A stretch of 64,000 nt of DNA from SHVO01 sp964576515 (GCA_964576515.1 CAZNUW010000005.1:62001-126000); one strand, 5' to 3'; counted from the stretch's first letter, positions 39,690-49,362 are shown. Program-made: numbers and translations. The notes: generated by a model not told the origin, from the letters alone.

Positions 39690-41735
39690 ATGGGTAAGGT
39701 TGCACAACAACTGCTTTGGGTAGGGGTCGCCATACTTGGCGCGGCCTGCATGGGGGTCTTGGCCCTTCATGAAGGTGAATCGATCAACGCGGCGTGGCTT
39801 GTCGTCGCAGCGGTCTGTACGTACGCGATTGGATATCGCTTCTACAGCGCCTACATCGCCAACACCGTTCTGGGCGTCGACCCGAACCGCCCGACACCGG
39901 CGGTCTTGAAGAACGACGGTCTCGATTACGTCCCCACCAACAAATATGTGTTGTTCGGCCACCACTTCGCGGCCATCGCCGGCGCCGGCCCGCTGGTCGG
40001 CCCGACGCTCGCCGCGCAAATGGGCTACCTGCCCGGCACACTGTGGATCCTGGTCGGCGCCGTGTTCGCCGGCTGCGTTCAGGATTACATCATCCTGTTC
40101 TTCTCCACGCGCCGCAACGGCAACACCCTGGGTCAGATGATCCGCGACAACCTCGGCAAGGACGCCGGGATCGTTGCGATCGTCGGCATCCTTTCGATCA
40201 TGATCATCCTGCTTGCGGTGCTGAGCCTGGTGATCGTCAAGGCGCTTGCCGAAAGCCCGTGGGGCGTGTTCACCGTGGCCATGTCGATCCCCATCGCGGT
40301 GCTGATGGGCTTGTACATGCGCTACATCCGCCCCGGCAAAGTGCTGGAAGTTTCCATCGGCGGCTTCGCGCTTCTCATGCTGGCCCTGTGGGGCGGCGAT
40401 GCGGTCGCGCAGCATCCGTACTGGAAGGAAGTCTTCACGCTGTCCGGCACCGCCATCACCTGGTGGCTGATCATCTACGCGTTCGTCTCGTCGGTGCTGC
40501 CGGTGTGGCTGATGCTCGCCCCGCGCGACTATCTGTCGACCTTCCTGAAGATCGGCACGATCGTCCTGCTGGCGGTCGGCATCCTTGTCGTGACCCCGGA
40601 ACTGCATATGCCGGCCATGACGAAGTTCATCGACGGCACCGGTCCGGTGTTCGCGGGCTCGCTGTTCCCGTTCCTCTTCATCACGATCGCCTGCGGCGCC
40701 ATCTCCGGCTTCCATGCGCTCGTGTCGTCGGGCACGACCCCGAAGATGATGGAGAACGAAATCCAGGGACGTCCGGTCGGTTACGGCTCGATGATCTGCG
40801 AAAGCTTCGTGGCCATCATGGCCCTGATCGCGGCCTGCGCGCTCGATCCGGGCGTGTACTTCGCGATGAACAGCCCGGCGGCCGTGATCGGCACGACGGT
40901 GGAAAGCGCCGCGACCACGGTTTCCTCGTGGGGCTTCGTGGTGACGCCGGAAATGCTGTCGCAGATGGCGACCGACGTGGGTGAAGGTTCGATCCTGTCC
41001 CGCACGGGCGGCGCGCCGACCCTCGCGGTCGGGATGGCGCACATCCTGTCCCAGTTCCTGGGCGGTACGGCGACCATGGCCTTCTGGTACCACTTCGCCA
41101 TCCTGTTCGAGGCGATGTTCATCCTGACGACGCTGTCGGCCGGTACGCGTGTCGCGCGCTTCATGATCCAGGATCTTCTGGGCATGGCGAGCAAGACGCT
41201 GGGCGATACGACTTCGACGGCGGGGAACCTTGTCGCGACCGGCATCGCCTGCGCGGCCTGGGGGTACTTCACCTACCAGGGCGTCATCGATCCGTTCGGC
41301 GGCATCAACTCGCTATGGGCGCTGTTCGGCGTCGCCAACCAGATGCTGGCGGCCATCGCGCTTGTGCTGGCCTGTGTGCTGCTCGCACAGATGGGTCAGC
41401 TCAAGCGGATTTGGGTCGCCGCCGGTCCGCTGGCGTGGCTGCTGATCTGCACGCTGGTGGCGGGCTGGGATAAGCTGTTCCACGCCGATCCGCGCGTGGG
41501 CTTCCTGTCGCACGCCAAGATGATCGAAGAAGGCCTTGCGGCCGGCACCGTCATGGCGCCTGCCCGCTCGATCGCCGAGATGGAGCGCATCGTGTTCAAC
41601 GACTACCTGAACGCGGTGATCTGCGCCTTCTTCATGCTCATCGTGGTGGCGCTGGTGCTGTTCGGCATCCGCGCGATCCGCAATGGCCAGGGCGTGCCGG
41701 TGACGGCCGTCGGCAGCACGCAGCCGGCGGAGTAG
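39690..41735 (+). CDS. cstA: Carbon starvation protein A (CstA family transporter)
   Basis: 681 residues, start ATG 39690 after GGGAGGGG. Polytopic inner-membrane protein with many helices. CstA-specific blocks are present: DYVPTNKYVLFGHHFAAIAGAGPLVGPTLAAQMGYLPG (in parts, about 73-110), FFSTRRNGNTLGQMI, GAISGFHALVSSGTTPKM, YGSMICESFVAIMAL and GVANQMLAAIAL. CstA proteins import pyruvate or peptides, often during carbon limitation. The ybdD gene follows 3 bases later, the usual companion. No CRP-type site was noticed. Confidence 0.95.
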   Translation: MGKVAQQLLWVGVAILGAACMGVLALHEGESINAAWLVVAAVCTYAIGYRFYSAYIANTVLGVDPNRPTPAVLKNDGLDYVPTNKYVLFGHHFAAIAGAGPLVGPTLAAQMGYLPGTLWILVGAVFAGCVQDYIILFFSTRRNGNTLGQMIRDNLGKDAGIVAIVGILSIMIILLAVLSLVIVKALAESPWGVFTVAMSIPIAVLMGLYMRYIRPGKVLEVSIGGFALLMLALWGGDAVAQHPYWKEVFTLSGTAITWWLIIYAFVSSVLPVWLMLAPRDYLSTFLKIGTIVLLAVGILVVTPELHMPAMTKFIDGTGPVFAGSLFPFLFITIACGAISGFHALVSSGTTPKMMENEIQGRPVGYGSMICESFVAIMALIAACALDPGVYFAMNSPAAVIGTTVESAATTVSSWGFVVTPEMLSQMATDVGEGSILSRTGGAPTLAVGMAHILSQFLGGTATMAFWYHFAILFEAMFILTTLSAGTRVARFMIQDLLGMASKTLGDTTSTAGNLVATGIACAAWGYFTYQGVIDPFGGINSLWALFGVANQMLAAIALVLACVLLAQMGQLKRIWVAAGPLAWLLICTLVAGWDKLFHADPRVGFLSHAKMIEEGLAAGTVMAPARSIAEMERIVFNDYLNAVICAFFMLIVVALVLFGIRAIRNGQGVPVTAVGSTQPAE

Positions 41736-41738
41736 GAC

Positions 41739-41990
41739 GTGGCCAAAAGCCGCAATCTTCTCGCGGACCACTTCAAGGAGGAGACGCCCGTCGAGAGCGT
41801 CTTCTCCACCATGGTTGCCCGGTTGCGGCAGACGGCCCGGCTGATGTGCGGGGTGCCGGACTACGAGACGTTCATCCGTCATCGCAAAGTGACGCACCCC
41901 GACGAGCCGATCCCGACCTACGCGGAATTCTTCGAGATGTGCCAGGTCCGCCGTTTCGGCGGCGCGGGCATGCAGGCCAGATGCTGCTGA
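41739..41990 (+). CDS. YbdD/YjiX family protein
   Basis: 83 residues, GTG start 3 bases after cstA stop. Typical family segment RLMCGVPDYETFIRHRKVTHPDEPIPTY split over residues 35-62 and a Cys-containing C-terminus FGGAGMQARCC. YbdD/YjiX proteins are encoded next to CstA/BtsT transporters and are thought to support their activity; mechanism not settled. Cytosolic and small. Confidence 0.9.
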   Translation: MAKSRNLLADHFKEETPVESVFSTMVARLRQTARLMCGVPDYETFIRHRKVTHPDEPIPTYAEFFEMCQVRRFGGAGMQARCC

Positions 41991-42013
41991 GGTCTCGGAA
42001 GATTTAAGCGATC

Positions 42014-42058
42014 CTTCGGGCGGTGCGGGCGAACCCCTCACCGCCCGAAGTCCTTTTT
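42014..42058 (+). terminator. Rho-independent terminator after ybdD
   Basis: CTTCGGGCGGTG (42014-42025) pairs with CACCGCCCGAAG (42039-42050) around a 13-base loop; TCCTTTTT follows. Ends the cstA-ybdD transcript. Confidence 0.8.
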
Positions 42059-42171
42059 AGGGCGCTTTTTCAAGGGCCTACCCGCAAAACTTTTAATCAT
42101 TCGGAGTTACGTCTCCTTTATAAGGAGCGCCCCGCATTGACCCGGGGATGCATTTGCCCACATAGACGGCC

Positions 42172-44235
42172 ATGAACATCGCCCTCACCCAGCCGCCGGC
42201 CAGCCCAAAGCCGCTGTTCTCGTACAAGAAGTACTGGGCGCACCGGTTCGGCGCCGCGCCCTTCCTGCCCATGAGCCGGGCGGAGATGGACACGCTCGGC
42301 TGGGACCAATGCGACATCATCATCGTCACCGGCGACGCCTACGTGGATCATCCCAGCTTCGGCATGGCGATCATCGGCCGCCTCCTGGAGGCGCAAGGAT
42401 TCCGCGTCGGCATCCTGTCGCAACCCGATTGGCAGAACCCCGATTCCTTCAAGGCGCTTGGCGCTCCCAAGCTGTTCTGGGGCGTCACCGGCGGCAATAT
42501 GGACTCGATGGTGAACCGTTACACCTCCGACCGCCGCCTGCGTCACAACGACAGCTACACGGCCGGCGGTGAAGGCGGCAAACGTCCCGACCGTTCCGTT
42601 ATCGTTTACGCCCAGCGCTGCCGCGAGGCGTTCAAGGACGTTCCCATCGTGTTGGGCGGTATCGAGAGCTCGCTGCGCCGTATCGCGCATTACGACTATT
42701 GGTCGGACAAGGTCCGCCGTTCGGTTCTGGTCGACGCGAAAGCCGACATCCTCCTGTACGGCAACGCCGAACGCGCGGTGGTCGAGGTGGCGCACCGGTT
42801 CGCGAAAGGACAGAAAGCCGCCGAAATGGACGATGTGCGCGGCGTGGCTCTGCTGAAAACGGGCGTGCCCGAAGGTTACGCCGAAGCCAAAGCCGACGAT
42901 ATCGAATCAAGCGACGAAGGCGCGAAGCAGACGAAGACCGGGGAACGGGTCGTCGTGCGCCTGCCGGCGTTTGAACATGTGGAGAAGGATCCCGAGTTGT
43001 ATGCGCGCGCAAGCCGCGTGCTGCACCGGGAAAGCAATCCCGGCAACGCGCGCCCGCTGGTGCAAAAGCACGGAGACCGGGAGTTGTGGGTTACGCCGCC
43101 GCCCATCCCGATCACGACGGCGGAAATGGACGCCGTTTACGAACTGCCTTACGCCCGCGGCCCGCACCCGTCCTACGGCGATGCGAAAATCCCGGCGTGG
43201 GAGATGATCCGCTTTTCGGTGACGATCATGCGCGGCTGCTTCGGCGGCTGCTCGTTCTGTTCGATCACGGAACATGAAGGACGCATCATCCAGAGCCGCT
43301 CGGAGGGATCGATCCTCCAGGAGATCGAGAAAATCCGCGACAAGACGGAAGGCTTTACGGGAATCATCTCGGACATCGGCGGCCCGACGGCGAATATGTA
43401 TCGCCTCGCCTGCAAGGATAAAGAGATCGAGAGCAAATGCCGGAAGCCGTCTTGCGTCTATCCGGACGTGTGCCCGAACCTAAACACGAACCATGACTCG
43501 CTGATCCAACTTTACCGCAAGGCGCGCGCGATCCCGGGCATCAAGAAGGTGATGGTGGCGTCCGGCGTACGCTACGATCTGGCCGTGAAGAGCCCCGCCT
43601 ATGTGAAGGAGCTGGTCACCCATCACGTCGGGGGCTACCTGAAGATCGCGCCCGAGCACACGGAAGCCGGCCCGTTGTCGAAGATGATGAAGCCCGGCAT
43701 CGGCGCTTACGACAAGTTCAAGCAGATGTTCGATCAGGCCGCGAAGCAGGCGGGCAAGGAATACTTCCTGATTCCCTACTTCATCGCGGCCCATCCCGGC
43801 ACATCGGACGAGGACATGATGAATCTCGCCCTATGGCTGAAGCGGCACAAGTACCGCGCCGACCAGGTGCAGACCTTCCTGCCCTCGCCCATGGCGCTGT
43901 CGACCGCGATGTACCATTCGGGCAAGAACCCCTTACGTCCCGTTCGTCGCGGCGCAAGCGAACGCGTCGAAACGATCAAGGGCCTTAAACAGCGCCGGTT
44001 GCATAAGGCATTCCTTCGTTATCACGATCCGGAGAATTGGCCGCTTTTGCGCGACGCCTTGAAGCGCATGGGCCGCGCCGACCTAATCGGCCCCGGTAAG
44101 CACCAATTGATTCCGACGTGGCAACCTGCGGGAACCGGCTTGACGGGCGGTGAAGGCAAGCGCACCGGCCGCAAGCATCGCGGCCAGACGTTCCTGACCA
44201 AGGGCGTGAAGGAACCGCGCCGTCCGGCGAAGTAG
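42172..44235 (+). CDS. YgiQ family radical SAM protein
   Basis: 687 residues. N-terminal B12-binding-like region (CDIIIVTGDAYVDHPSFG, FRVGILSQPDW) followed by a radical SAM core with CxxxCxxC in MRGCFGGCSFCSITEHEG. YgiQ-specific blocks include GGNMDSMVNRYTSDRR, GGIESSLRRIAHYDYW, KIAPEHTEAGPLSKMMKPG and FLPSPMALSTAMYHSGKNP. The family is conserved but its reaction is unknown. Additional Cys (SKCRKPSCVYPDVCPNL) may bind another cluster. Single-gene unit preceded by the ybdD terminator. Confidence 0.93.
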   Translation: MNIALTQPPASPKPLFSYKKYWAHRFGAAPFLPMSRAEMDTLGWDQCDIIIVTGDAYVDHPSFGMAIIGRLLEAQGFRVGILSQPDWQNPDSFKALGAPKLFWGVTGGNMDSMVNRYTSDRRLRHNDSYTAGGEGGKRPDRSVIVYAQRCREAFKDVPIVLGGIESSLRRIAHYDYWSDKVRRSVLVDAKADILLYGNAERAVVEVAHRFAKGQKAAEMDDVRGVALLKTGVPEGYAEAKADDIESSDEGAKQTKTGERVVVRLPAFEHVEKDPELYARASRVLHRESNPGNARPLVQKHGDRELWVTPPPIPITTAEMDAVYELPYARGPHPSYGDAKIPAWEMIRFSVTIMRGCFGGCSFCSITEHEGRIIQSRSEGSILQEIEKIRDKTEGFTGIISDIGGPTANMYRLACKDKEIESKCRKPSCVYPDVCPNLNTNHDSLIQLYRKARAIPGIKKVMVASGVRYDLAVKSPAYVKELVTHHVGGYLKIAPEHTEAGPLSKMMKPGIGAYDKFKQMFDQAAKQAGKEYFLIPYFIAAHPGTSDEDMMNLALWLKRHKYRADQVQTFLPSPMALSTAMYHSGKNPLRPVRRGASERVETIKGLKQRRLHKAFLRYHDPENWPLLRDALKRMGRADLIGPGKHQLIPTWQPAGTGLTGGEGKRTGRKHRGQTFLTKGVKEPRRPAK

Positions 44236-44305
44236 ATCTCATACAGAGACTTTGTCCCCGCGGCCGCGCGTACTATCGTCGAGGCTCACCGCTGGGAGGT
44301 TCGAC

Positions 44306-44725
44306 ATGAAATCTTTTCTGATCGCCTTGTTGCTTTCGGGCGCCGCGTTCGCCGCCGATGCGCCGCCAAAACCCGCCACGCTGGGGAAGAGCTACATGAG
44401 CCCGGGCGGCGTTATCCTCCGGCCGCTGACGGATCCGGCCATGTACGGCGGCACGGAAGTCGACGTTGGAGAACTGACGTTTCCCGCGAATTCCGATTCG
44501 GGCGATCACGTCCACGGCGCGATCGAGACTTTCTATGTGCTCGAGGGCGAACTCGAGCATGTGGTGAACGGGAAAAGCGTCTTTTTGAAACCCGGCATGG
44601 TCGGGACCGTGCGTCCGCCGGACCAGGTGCGCCACAAAACAGGCACGGCGGGCGCAAAAGCCATCGTGGTCTGGGCGCCGGGCGGCGAGATGGCCCGGAT
44701 CGCGGCGCGCTGGAAAGAGCAGTAG
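44306..44725 (+). CDS. Exported cupin domain protein
   Basis: 139 residues from ATG 44306 (GGGAGG upstream). Sec signal peptide (LLLSGAAFAADAP), then one cupin domain: DSGDHVHGAIETFYVLEGELE with two His and Glu, and second motif PDQVRHKTG. Small periplasmic cupin of unknown ligand. Similar in plan to the exported cupin at 11588-12070, although the sequences differ. Confidence 0.85.
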   Translation: MKSFLIALLLSGAAFAADAPPKPATLGKSYMSPGGVILRPLTDPAMYGGTEVDVGELTFPANSDSGDHVHGAIETFYVLEGELEHVVNGKSVFLKPGMVGTVRPPDQVRHKTGTAGAKAIVVWAPGGEMARIAARWKEQ

Positions 44726-44762
44726 TCGAGCCCTTCAGGCGCCGATCCCGCACAAGAGAGAA

Positions 44763-44789
44763 CCCTCGCCTGCGGGGAGCAGGCGAGGG
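44763..44789. terminator. Inverted repeat between convergent genes, possible terminator
   Basis: CCCTCGCCTG (44763-44772) and CAGGCGAGGG (44780-44789), a perfect 10-base stem with a 7-base loop, in the gap between the cupin and the convergent dehydrogenase. There is no T run, so termination would be weak or Rho-assisted. Confidence 0.45.
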
Positions 44790-44886
44790 CTGGGATTCTC
44801 GTCCGGCGCGCTTTGGGGCTGGGGGCTGGGAGCGGCGTCGAACTCGGCATATACAACGCCGCCGGACCGCGGAGGTTCCCCAGACT

Positions 44887-45780
44887 TCAAGCGGATTTTG
44901 CGTCGCGCCGCGAAATATCCTCGGTCAAAAGACTCATCAGGCTGGAAGTGTCCCAACGCCCGTGCCCCTGGGCCTGAACCTCGGCGTAGAACTGATCGAT
45001 CAGCGCGATGGCCGGCAGCCGCGCGCCGTTGCGGCGGGCTTCTTCCATGGCGATCCGCAAGTCCTTGCGCATCCAATCGACCGCGAAACCGAAATCGAAC
45101 TTGCCCTGCAGCATCGTCTTGCCGCGGTTCTCCATCTGCCACGACTGCGCCGCGCCCTTCGCGATAACCCCGAGCACCCCATCCATATCGAGCCCGGCGC
45201 GCATCCCGAAGTTCATCGCCTCGGAGAGGCCCTGCACGATTCCCGCGATGCAGATCTGATTGACCATCTTCGTCAGTTGTCCCGCCCCGCTGGGGCCGAT
45301 GAGCTTGCACATCTTGGCGTATGAAGCGATCACGGGTTCGGCTTTCGCGAAGGCATCCGCATCGCCTCCGCACATGACCGTGAGTTGTCCGTTCTCGGCG
45401 CCCGCCTGGCCGCCCGAGACCGGCGCATCGATGAACGCCACCGATCTTGCGCAGCAGGCTTCCGCCAACTCACGCGCGATATCGGCGGACGCGGTCGTGT
45501 GATCGACGATAAGACGTCCCGGCGCGATACCCGCGAGCACGCCCTCCGGCCCCAAAATCACATGACGCAAGTCGGGATCGTCGCCCACGCAGACGAACAC
45601 GATCTCGGCGTCCTTGGCCGCAAGCGCTGGAGTCGGGGCGCTGGCATGGCCGTATTTCGCAACCCATGCCGCAGCGCGCGCGGGCGTCCGATTATAGACC
45701 GTGACGTTGTGCGTCTTGCTCAGGTGCCCGGCCATGGGAAAGCCCATCACGCCCAGACCGATGAAAGCAACGTCCGCCAT
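44887..45780 (-). CDS. 3-hydroxyisobutyrate dehydrogenase family NAD(P)-dependent oxidoreductase
   Basis: 297 residues. Beta-hydroxyacid dehydrogenase: Rossmann GLGVMGFPMAGHL (8-20), Asn-Arg (YNRTPAR) suggesting NADP preference. Substrate motif DAPVSGGQAGAENGQLTVM, catalytic Lys in GQLTKMVNQ, cofactor segment KDLRIAMEEARRNGARLP. Enzymes of this family oxidise 3-hydroxyisobutyrate, tartronate semialdehyde or reduce glyoxylate/succinic semialdehyde; here the exact substrate is not determinable. No valine-degradation genes in view. Confidence 0.9.
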   Translation of the reverse strand: MADVAFIGLGVMGFPMAGHLSKTHNVTVYNRTPARAAAWVAKYGHASAPTPALAAKDAEIVFVCVGDDPDLRHVILGPEGVLAGIAPGRLIVDHTTASADIARELAEACCARSVAFIDAPVSGGQAGAENGQLTVMCGGDADAFAKAEPVIASYAKMCKLIGPSGAGQLTKMVNQICIAGIVQGLSEAMNFGMRAGLDMDGVLGVIAKGAAQSWQMENRGKTMLQGKFDFGFAVDWMRKDLRIAMEEARRNGARLPAIALIDQFYAEVQAQGHGRWDTSSLMSLLTEDISRRDAKSA

Positions 45781-45901
45781 ATTCCCACCTCTCTCCAGAA
45801 CCTTTCGGCGAGTTTAGTCGGATGGCTGTTCGCGGTCAGCAGGCTTGGACGGGAATATTGAGCGCCTTTTGCCTTACCCCTCCGCGCGATATAGTAGAGC
45901 C

Positions 45902-46327
45902 ATGACCGCAGACCTCGATCCCTTCCATCTCGCCTTTCCCGTCGACGATCTGACGGAGGCTCGCAACTTTTACGGCGGCGTCCTCGGATTGCCGGAAGGC
46001 CGCAGTTCGGACGCCTGGATCGACTTCGACCTATTCGGGCACCAGATCGTCACCCATCTTGCGCCGCGCCCGAAAGGCAACGGTCACACCAATCCCGTCG
46101 ACGGCCACAATGTCCCGGTGCCGCATTTCGGCGTTGTGCTTTCGATGGAGAAGTGGGAGGCGCTGGCCGCGCGTTTGAAATCGCACGGCGTGAAGTTCGG
46201 CATCGAGCCGCATATCCGCTTCAAGGGTCAGGTGGGCGAACAAGCGACGATGTTCTTCCAGGACCCCTCGGGCAACGCGCTCGAATTCAAGGCCTTCCAG
46301 GACAGATCGAAGCTGTTCGCGAAGTAA
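45902..46327 (+). CDS. VOC family (glyoxalase/dioxygenase fold) protein
   Basis: 141 residues from ATG 45902. Two beta-alpha-beta-beta-beta modules: DPFHLAFPVDDLTEARNFYGGVLG with the first His ligand, and HFGVVLSMEKWEALAARL; FFQDPSGNALEFKAF supplies the terminal Glu ligand. Related to the extradiol-like/glyoxalase YaeR or PhnB-type group; reaction unknown. It stands alone between divergent and downstream units. Confidence 0.88.
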   Translation: MTADLDPFHLAFPVDDLTEARNFYGGVLGLPEGRSSDAWIDFDLFGHQIVTHLAPRPKGNGHTNPVDGHNVPVPHFGVVLSMEKWEALAARLKSHGVKFGIEPHIRFKGQVGEQATMFFQDPSGNALEFKAFQDRSKLFAK

Positions 46328-46550
46328 GTCGCCGCGTTGTCCGGGCATATGCCGGCGGCGCGGGCCGCCGATTACAGCGCACGCGCGATGAAAACCGTGG
46401 TTTCGCCGGATATCTTCGTGCGGCCTCCAAACCCACGGATTTCCCAAGAAATGTAACAGTTTTGGGCTTTCCGTTGCCTCAAAAGGCTTGCCCGCACCGG
46501 CCAGTCGCGAGACAGTTGCCGCTTCACACACATATATGCCCGGAGGGTCC

Positions 46551-47030
46551 ATGATCACTCTCACCGTCAACGGGAAGCCCGTGGAGGTCGACGACAGCGA
46601 CCCCGCGATGCCGCTTCTTTGGGTCTTGCGCGATTCCCTGGACTTGGTGGGCACAAAGTACGGCTGCGGCGTGGGCCAGTGCGGCGCCTGTACCGTTCAC
46701 GTCAACGGCGTGGCGATGCGTTCATGCTCGACGCCGCTCAGCGCCGCGGCCGATCAAGAGATCACCACCATTGAAGGCCTCGCGCAGAACGACGGCACCC
46801 TGACGGCCGTACAGAAGGCCTGGGTCGATCTCGATGTCGCCCAGTGCGGTTATTGCCAGGCCGGGCAGATCATGACGGCGACCGCGCTGTTGCGCGCGAA
46901 CCCCAAGCCGAGCGACGAGGACATCAATACCGCGATGTACGGCAACCTTTGCCGCTGCGGCACATACATTCGCATCAAGCAGGCCATCAACGCCGCCGCC
47001 GATGCGATCGCCAAGGGAGGCGTCGCATGA
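46551..47030 (+). CDS. (2Fe-2S)-binding small subunit of a molybdenum hydroxylase (IorA-like)
   Basis: 159 residues, ATG 46551 with CGGAGGG upstream. N-terminal plant-type ferredoxin cluster: YGCGVGQCGACTVHV plus RSCSTPL (Cys39, 44, 47, 59). C-terminal four-helix cluster: AQCGYCQAGQ and GNLCRCGTY. This two-cluster layout is the small subunit of xanthine-oxidase-family enzymes such as isoquinoline 1-oxidoreductase. It would pass electrons from the Mo subunit, encoded next with a 4-base overlap. There is no FAD subunit gene, as in Ior-type enzymes. Confidence 0.93.
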   Translation: MITLTVNGKPVEVDDSDPAMPLLWVLRDSLDLVGTKYGCGVGQCGACTVHVNGVAMRSCSTPLSAAADQEITTIEGLAQNDGTLTAVQKAWVDLDVAQCGYCQAGQIMTATALLRANPKPSDEDINTAMYGNLCRCGTYIRIKQAINAAADAIAKGGVA

Positions 47031-49294
47031 ACGCCGTCTCTTTCTCCGCCGACGCCTACCTCGCCGAGGTGATGCGTGAAGTCGAGGCCATCCCGGTTCG
47101 TCGGCGAGCGCGTCTGTCGCGCCGCTCGATCCTGAAAATCGGCGTAGCCGGCGGCGCGGGCCTGGTCCTTGCGTTCCAACTGAGCGGTAAAGCTATGGCC
47201 GCTTCAGCTCCGGTGCGCGGCGAATTCAGACCCAATGCATTCCTGCGCGTCGCGCCGTCGGGCCGCGTTCTCATCTATTCCAAGAGCCCGGAAATCGGCC
47301 AGGGCATCAAGACCGCATTTCCGCTCATCATCGCCGAAGAACTGGACGCGGCCTGGACGGATGTCGATATCGAACAAGCCCCGGTGAATCCCGCCGTCTA
47401 TGGACGGCAAAGCGCCGGCGGATCGCGTTCGATCCCCATGAGCTGGGACCAATTGCGCACGGCCGGGGCCACCGCCCGCGCGATGCTGGTGTCGGCGGCC
47501 GCGCGGGAATTGCGCGTGCCGGCGAGCGAGTTAAGCACGCAAGACAGCCAAGTTCTGCATGCCGCGAGCGGCCGCAAGGTCAGCTATGGCGCGCTGGCGA
47601 CGCGGGCAGCCGCGCTGCCCGTCCCGGATGCGAAGTCGCTGACGCTGAAAACCCGCGATCAGTACCGTTTGATCGGTAAGCGCTTCACCGGCGCCGACAA
47701 CATGGAGATCGTCACCGGCAAGCCGCTGTTCGTCGGCGATCTGAAAGTGCCGGGAATGTTGTATGCCACCTACACCAAATGCCCGGCGGTGGGCGGCAAG
47801 GTCGCCAGCGCCAACCTCGATCACATCCGGTCGCTGCCCGGCGTCAGACAAGCGTTCGTGCTTGAGGGCAACGGACAGGTGTCCGAGTTGATGCCCGGCG
47901 TTGCGATTGTCGCAGACTCGACCTGGGCGGCCTTCCGCGCGAAATCGGCGCTCCAGGTGAAATGGGACGAAAGCAACGCTTCCAAGGATAGTTGGAGCGG
48001 GACGTCCGCCAAAGCGCGCGAAATCGCCAACCAGGTCGGCGAGCAGGAGATCTTCAAGGGCGGCGACTTCGCCGCGGCTTACAACGGCGCGGCAAAGAAG
48101 GTCGAAGCCTTCTACAGCTATCCCTTCGTCTCACATGCAACCATGGAACCGCAGAACTGCCTCGCCCACTTCAAGGGCGACAGCGTGGAAATCTGGAGCG
48201 GCACACAAACGCCCGAACGCATCCTCTCGTCGACCGCGAAGATGCTGGGCCTGGCGGAGAACCAGGTGACAGTGCACCAGATTCGCGCGGGCGGCGGGTT
48301 CGGGCGACGGTTGGTGAACGACTATGCGGCGGAAGCCGTCGCGATCTCCAAGGAAGCGGGCGGCATTCCGATCAAGCTGACGTGGACCCGCGAAGACGAC
48401 ATGCATCACGACTTCTATCGTCCGGGCGGCTTCCATGCGCTGAAAGCCGGACTGGATGCCAACGGCAAAATGGTCGCCATCAGCGATCATTTCATTACCT
48501 TCACCAGCGATGGCAAAGGCCCTGTCGCCGGCGGCAACATCACCAAGGACGAGTTCCCGTTCCCGCTGACGAGCAACGGCCTTTTGACACAGACCATGCT
48601 GCCGCTGATGACGCCCTGCGGCGCCTGGCGCGCGCCGCGTTCGAGCACCAACGCTTTTGCTTTCCAATCCTTCCTGCATGAGGTTTCGAACGCAGCGGGT
48701 CGCGATCACGTGGAATTCCTGCTGGAGCTGATGGGCGAACCGCGCTGGCTGGTGCCGGGCAACGACGGCTCGTTGAACACCGGTCGCGCTGCGGGCGTGA
48801 TCCGTCTGGCGGCCGAAAAGGCCGGATGGGGCCGCACCCTGCCCAAGGGGCACGGCCTGGGCATCGCCTTCTACTTCAGCCACGCCGGCCATTTCGCCGA
48901 AACGGCCGAAGTGAGCGTGGACGCCGAAAACAAAGTGACCGTGCACAAGGTGATCGTGGTGGGCGACATCGGCCCGATCATCAATATGAGCAGCGCCGAG
49001 AACCAGACCCAAGGCGCGGTCATCGACGGTATCTCGACGATGAACCTGGAACTGTCGATCGAGCGCGGGCGCATCGGGGAAGGAAACTTCGACGCCTATC
49101 CCATCATGCGCATCACCGGAACGCCCGAAGTGGAAACGCATTTCATCCAATCGGATCACACACCGACGGGCCTTGGGGAACCGGCGCTGCCGCCGGTCGC
49201 GCCGGCGGTGGCGAACGCCGTGTTCGCCGCGACCGGGCGGCGTGTGCGCCAGATGCCGTTCTTCAAGACACTGGCCGCGCAAGCTCAGGCATAA
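47027..49294 (+). CDS. Molybdopterin-binding large subunit of a molybdenum hydroxylase (IorB-like)
   Basis: 755 residues; starts at the ATGA overlap with the small subunit. An N-terminal twin-arginine segment (SRRSILKIGVAGGAGLVLAF, about 28-47) suggests Tat export of the folded heterodimer. Molybdopterin-domain motifs are seen: ADNMEIVTGKPLFVGDLKVPGMLYA (in parts), GGGFGRRLVNDY, GAWRAPRSSTNAF, and terminal GLGEPALPPVAPAVANAV containing the catalytic Glu. Oxidises an N-heterocycle or aldehyde; isoquinoline is only a family label. Ends at a strong terminator facing hutC. Confidence 0.92.
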   Translation: MNAVSFSADAYLAEVMREVEAIPVRRRARLSRRSILKIGVAGGAGLVLAFQLSGKAMAASAPVRGEFRPNAFLRVAPSGRVLIYSKSPEIGQGIKTAFPLIIAEELDAAWTDVDIEQAPVNPAVYGRQSAGGSRSIPMSWDQLRTAGATARAMLVSAAARELRVPASELSTQDSQVLHAASGRKVSYGALATRAAALPVPDAKSLTLKTRDQYRLIGKRFTGADNMEIVTGKPLFVGDLKVPGMLYATYTKCPAVGGKVASANLDHIRSLPGVRQAFVLEGNGQVSELMPGVAIVADSTWAAFRAKSALQVKWDESNASKDSWSGTSAKAREIANQVGEQEIFKGGDFAAAYNGAAKKVEAFYSYPFVSHATMEPQNCLAHFKGDSVEIWSGTQTPERILSSTAKMLGLAENQVTVHQIRAGGGFGRRLVNDYAAEAVAISKEAGGIPIKLTWTREDDMHHDFYRPGGFHALKAGLDANGKMVAISDHFITFTSDGKGPVAGGNITKDEFPFPLTSNGLLTQTMLPLMTPCGAWRAPRSSTNAFAFQSFLHEVSNAAGRDHVEFLLELMGEPRWLVPGNDGSLNTGRAAGVIRLAAEKAGWGRTLPKGHGLGIAFYFSHAGHFAETAEVSVDAENKVTVHKVIVVGDIGPIINMSSAENQTQGAVIDGISTMNLELSIERGRIGEGNFDAYPIMRITGTPEVETHFIQSDHTPTGLGEPALPPVAPAVANAVFAATGRRVRQMPFFKTLAAQAQA

Positions 49295-49312
49295 CCGCGA
49301 CGACGACGCGTC

Positions 49313-49341
49313 AAAAAAAGGGGGCCGGTGGCCCCCTTTTT
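49313..49341. terminator. Bidirectional terminator between iorB-like gene and hutC
   Basis: AAAAAGGGGGCC-GGT-GGCCCCCTTTTT, perfect stem flanked by A and T runs on either side. It can end the plus-strand molybdenum-hydroxylase transcript and the minus-strand hutC transcript. Confidence 0.9.
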
Positions 49342-49362
49342 CAGTGATGAACAGGCCCGCGC

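Noticed and set aside
39606..41093. 495-residue open frame antisense to cstA
   Set aside because: GC-rich antisense frame with His/Arg/Asp-rich composition; cstA motifs are unmistakable on the other strand.
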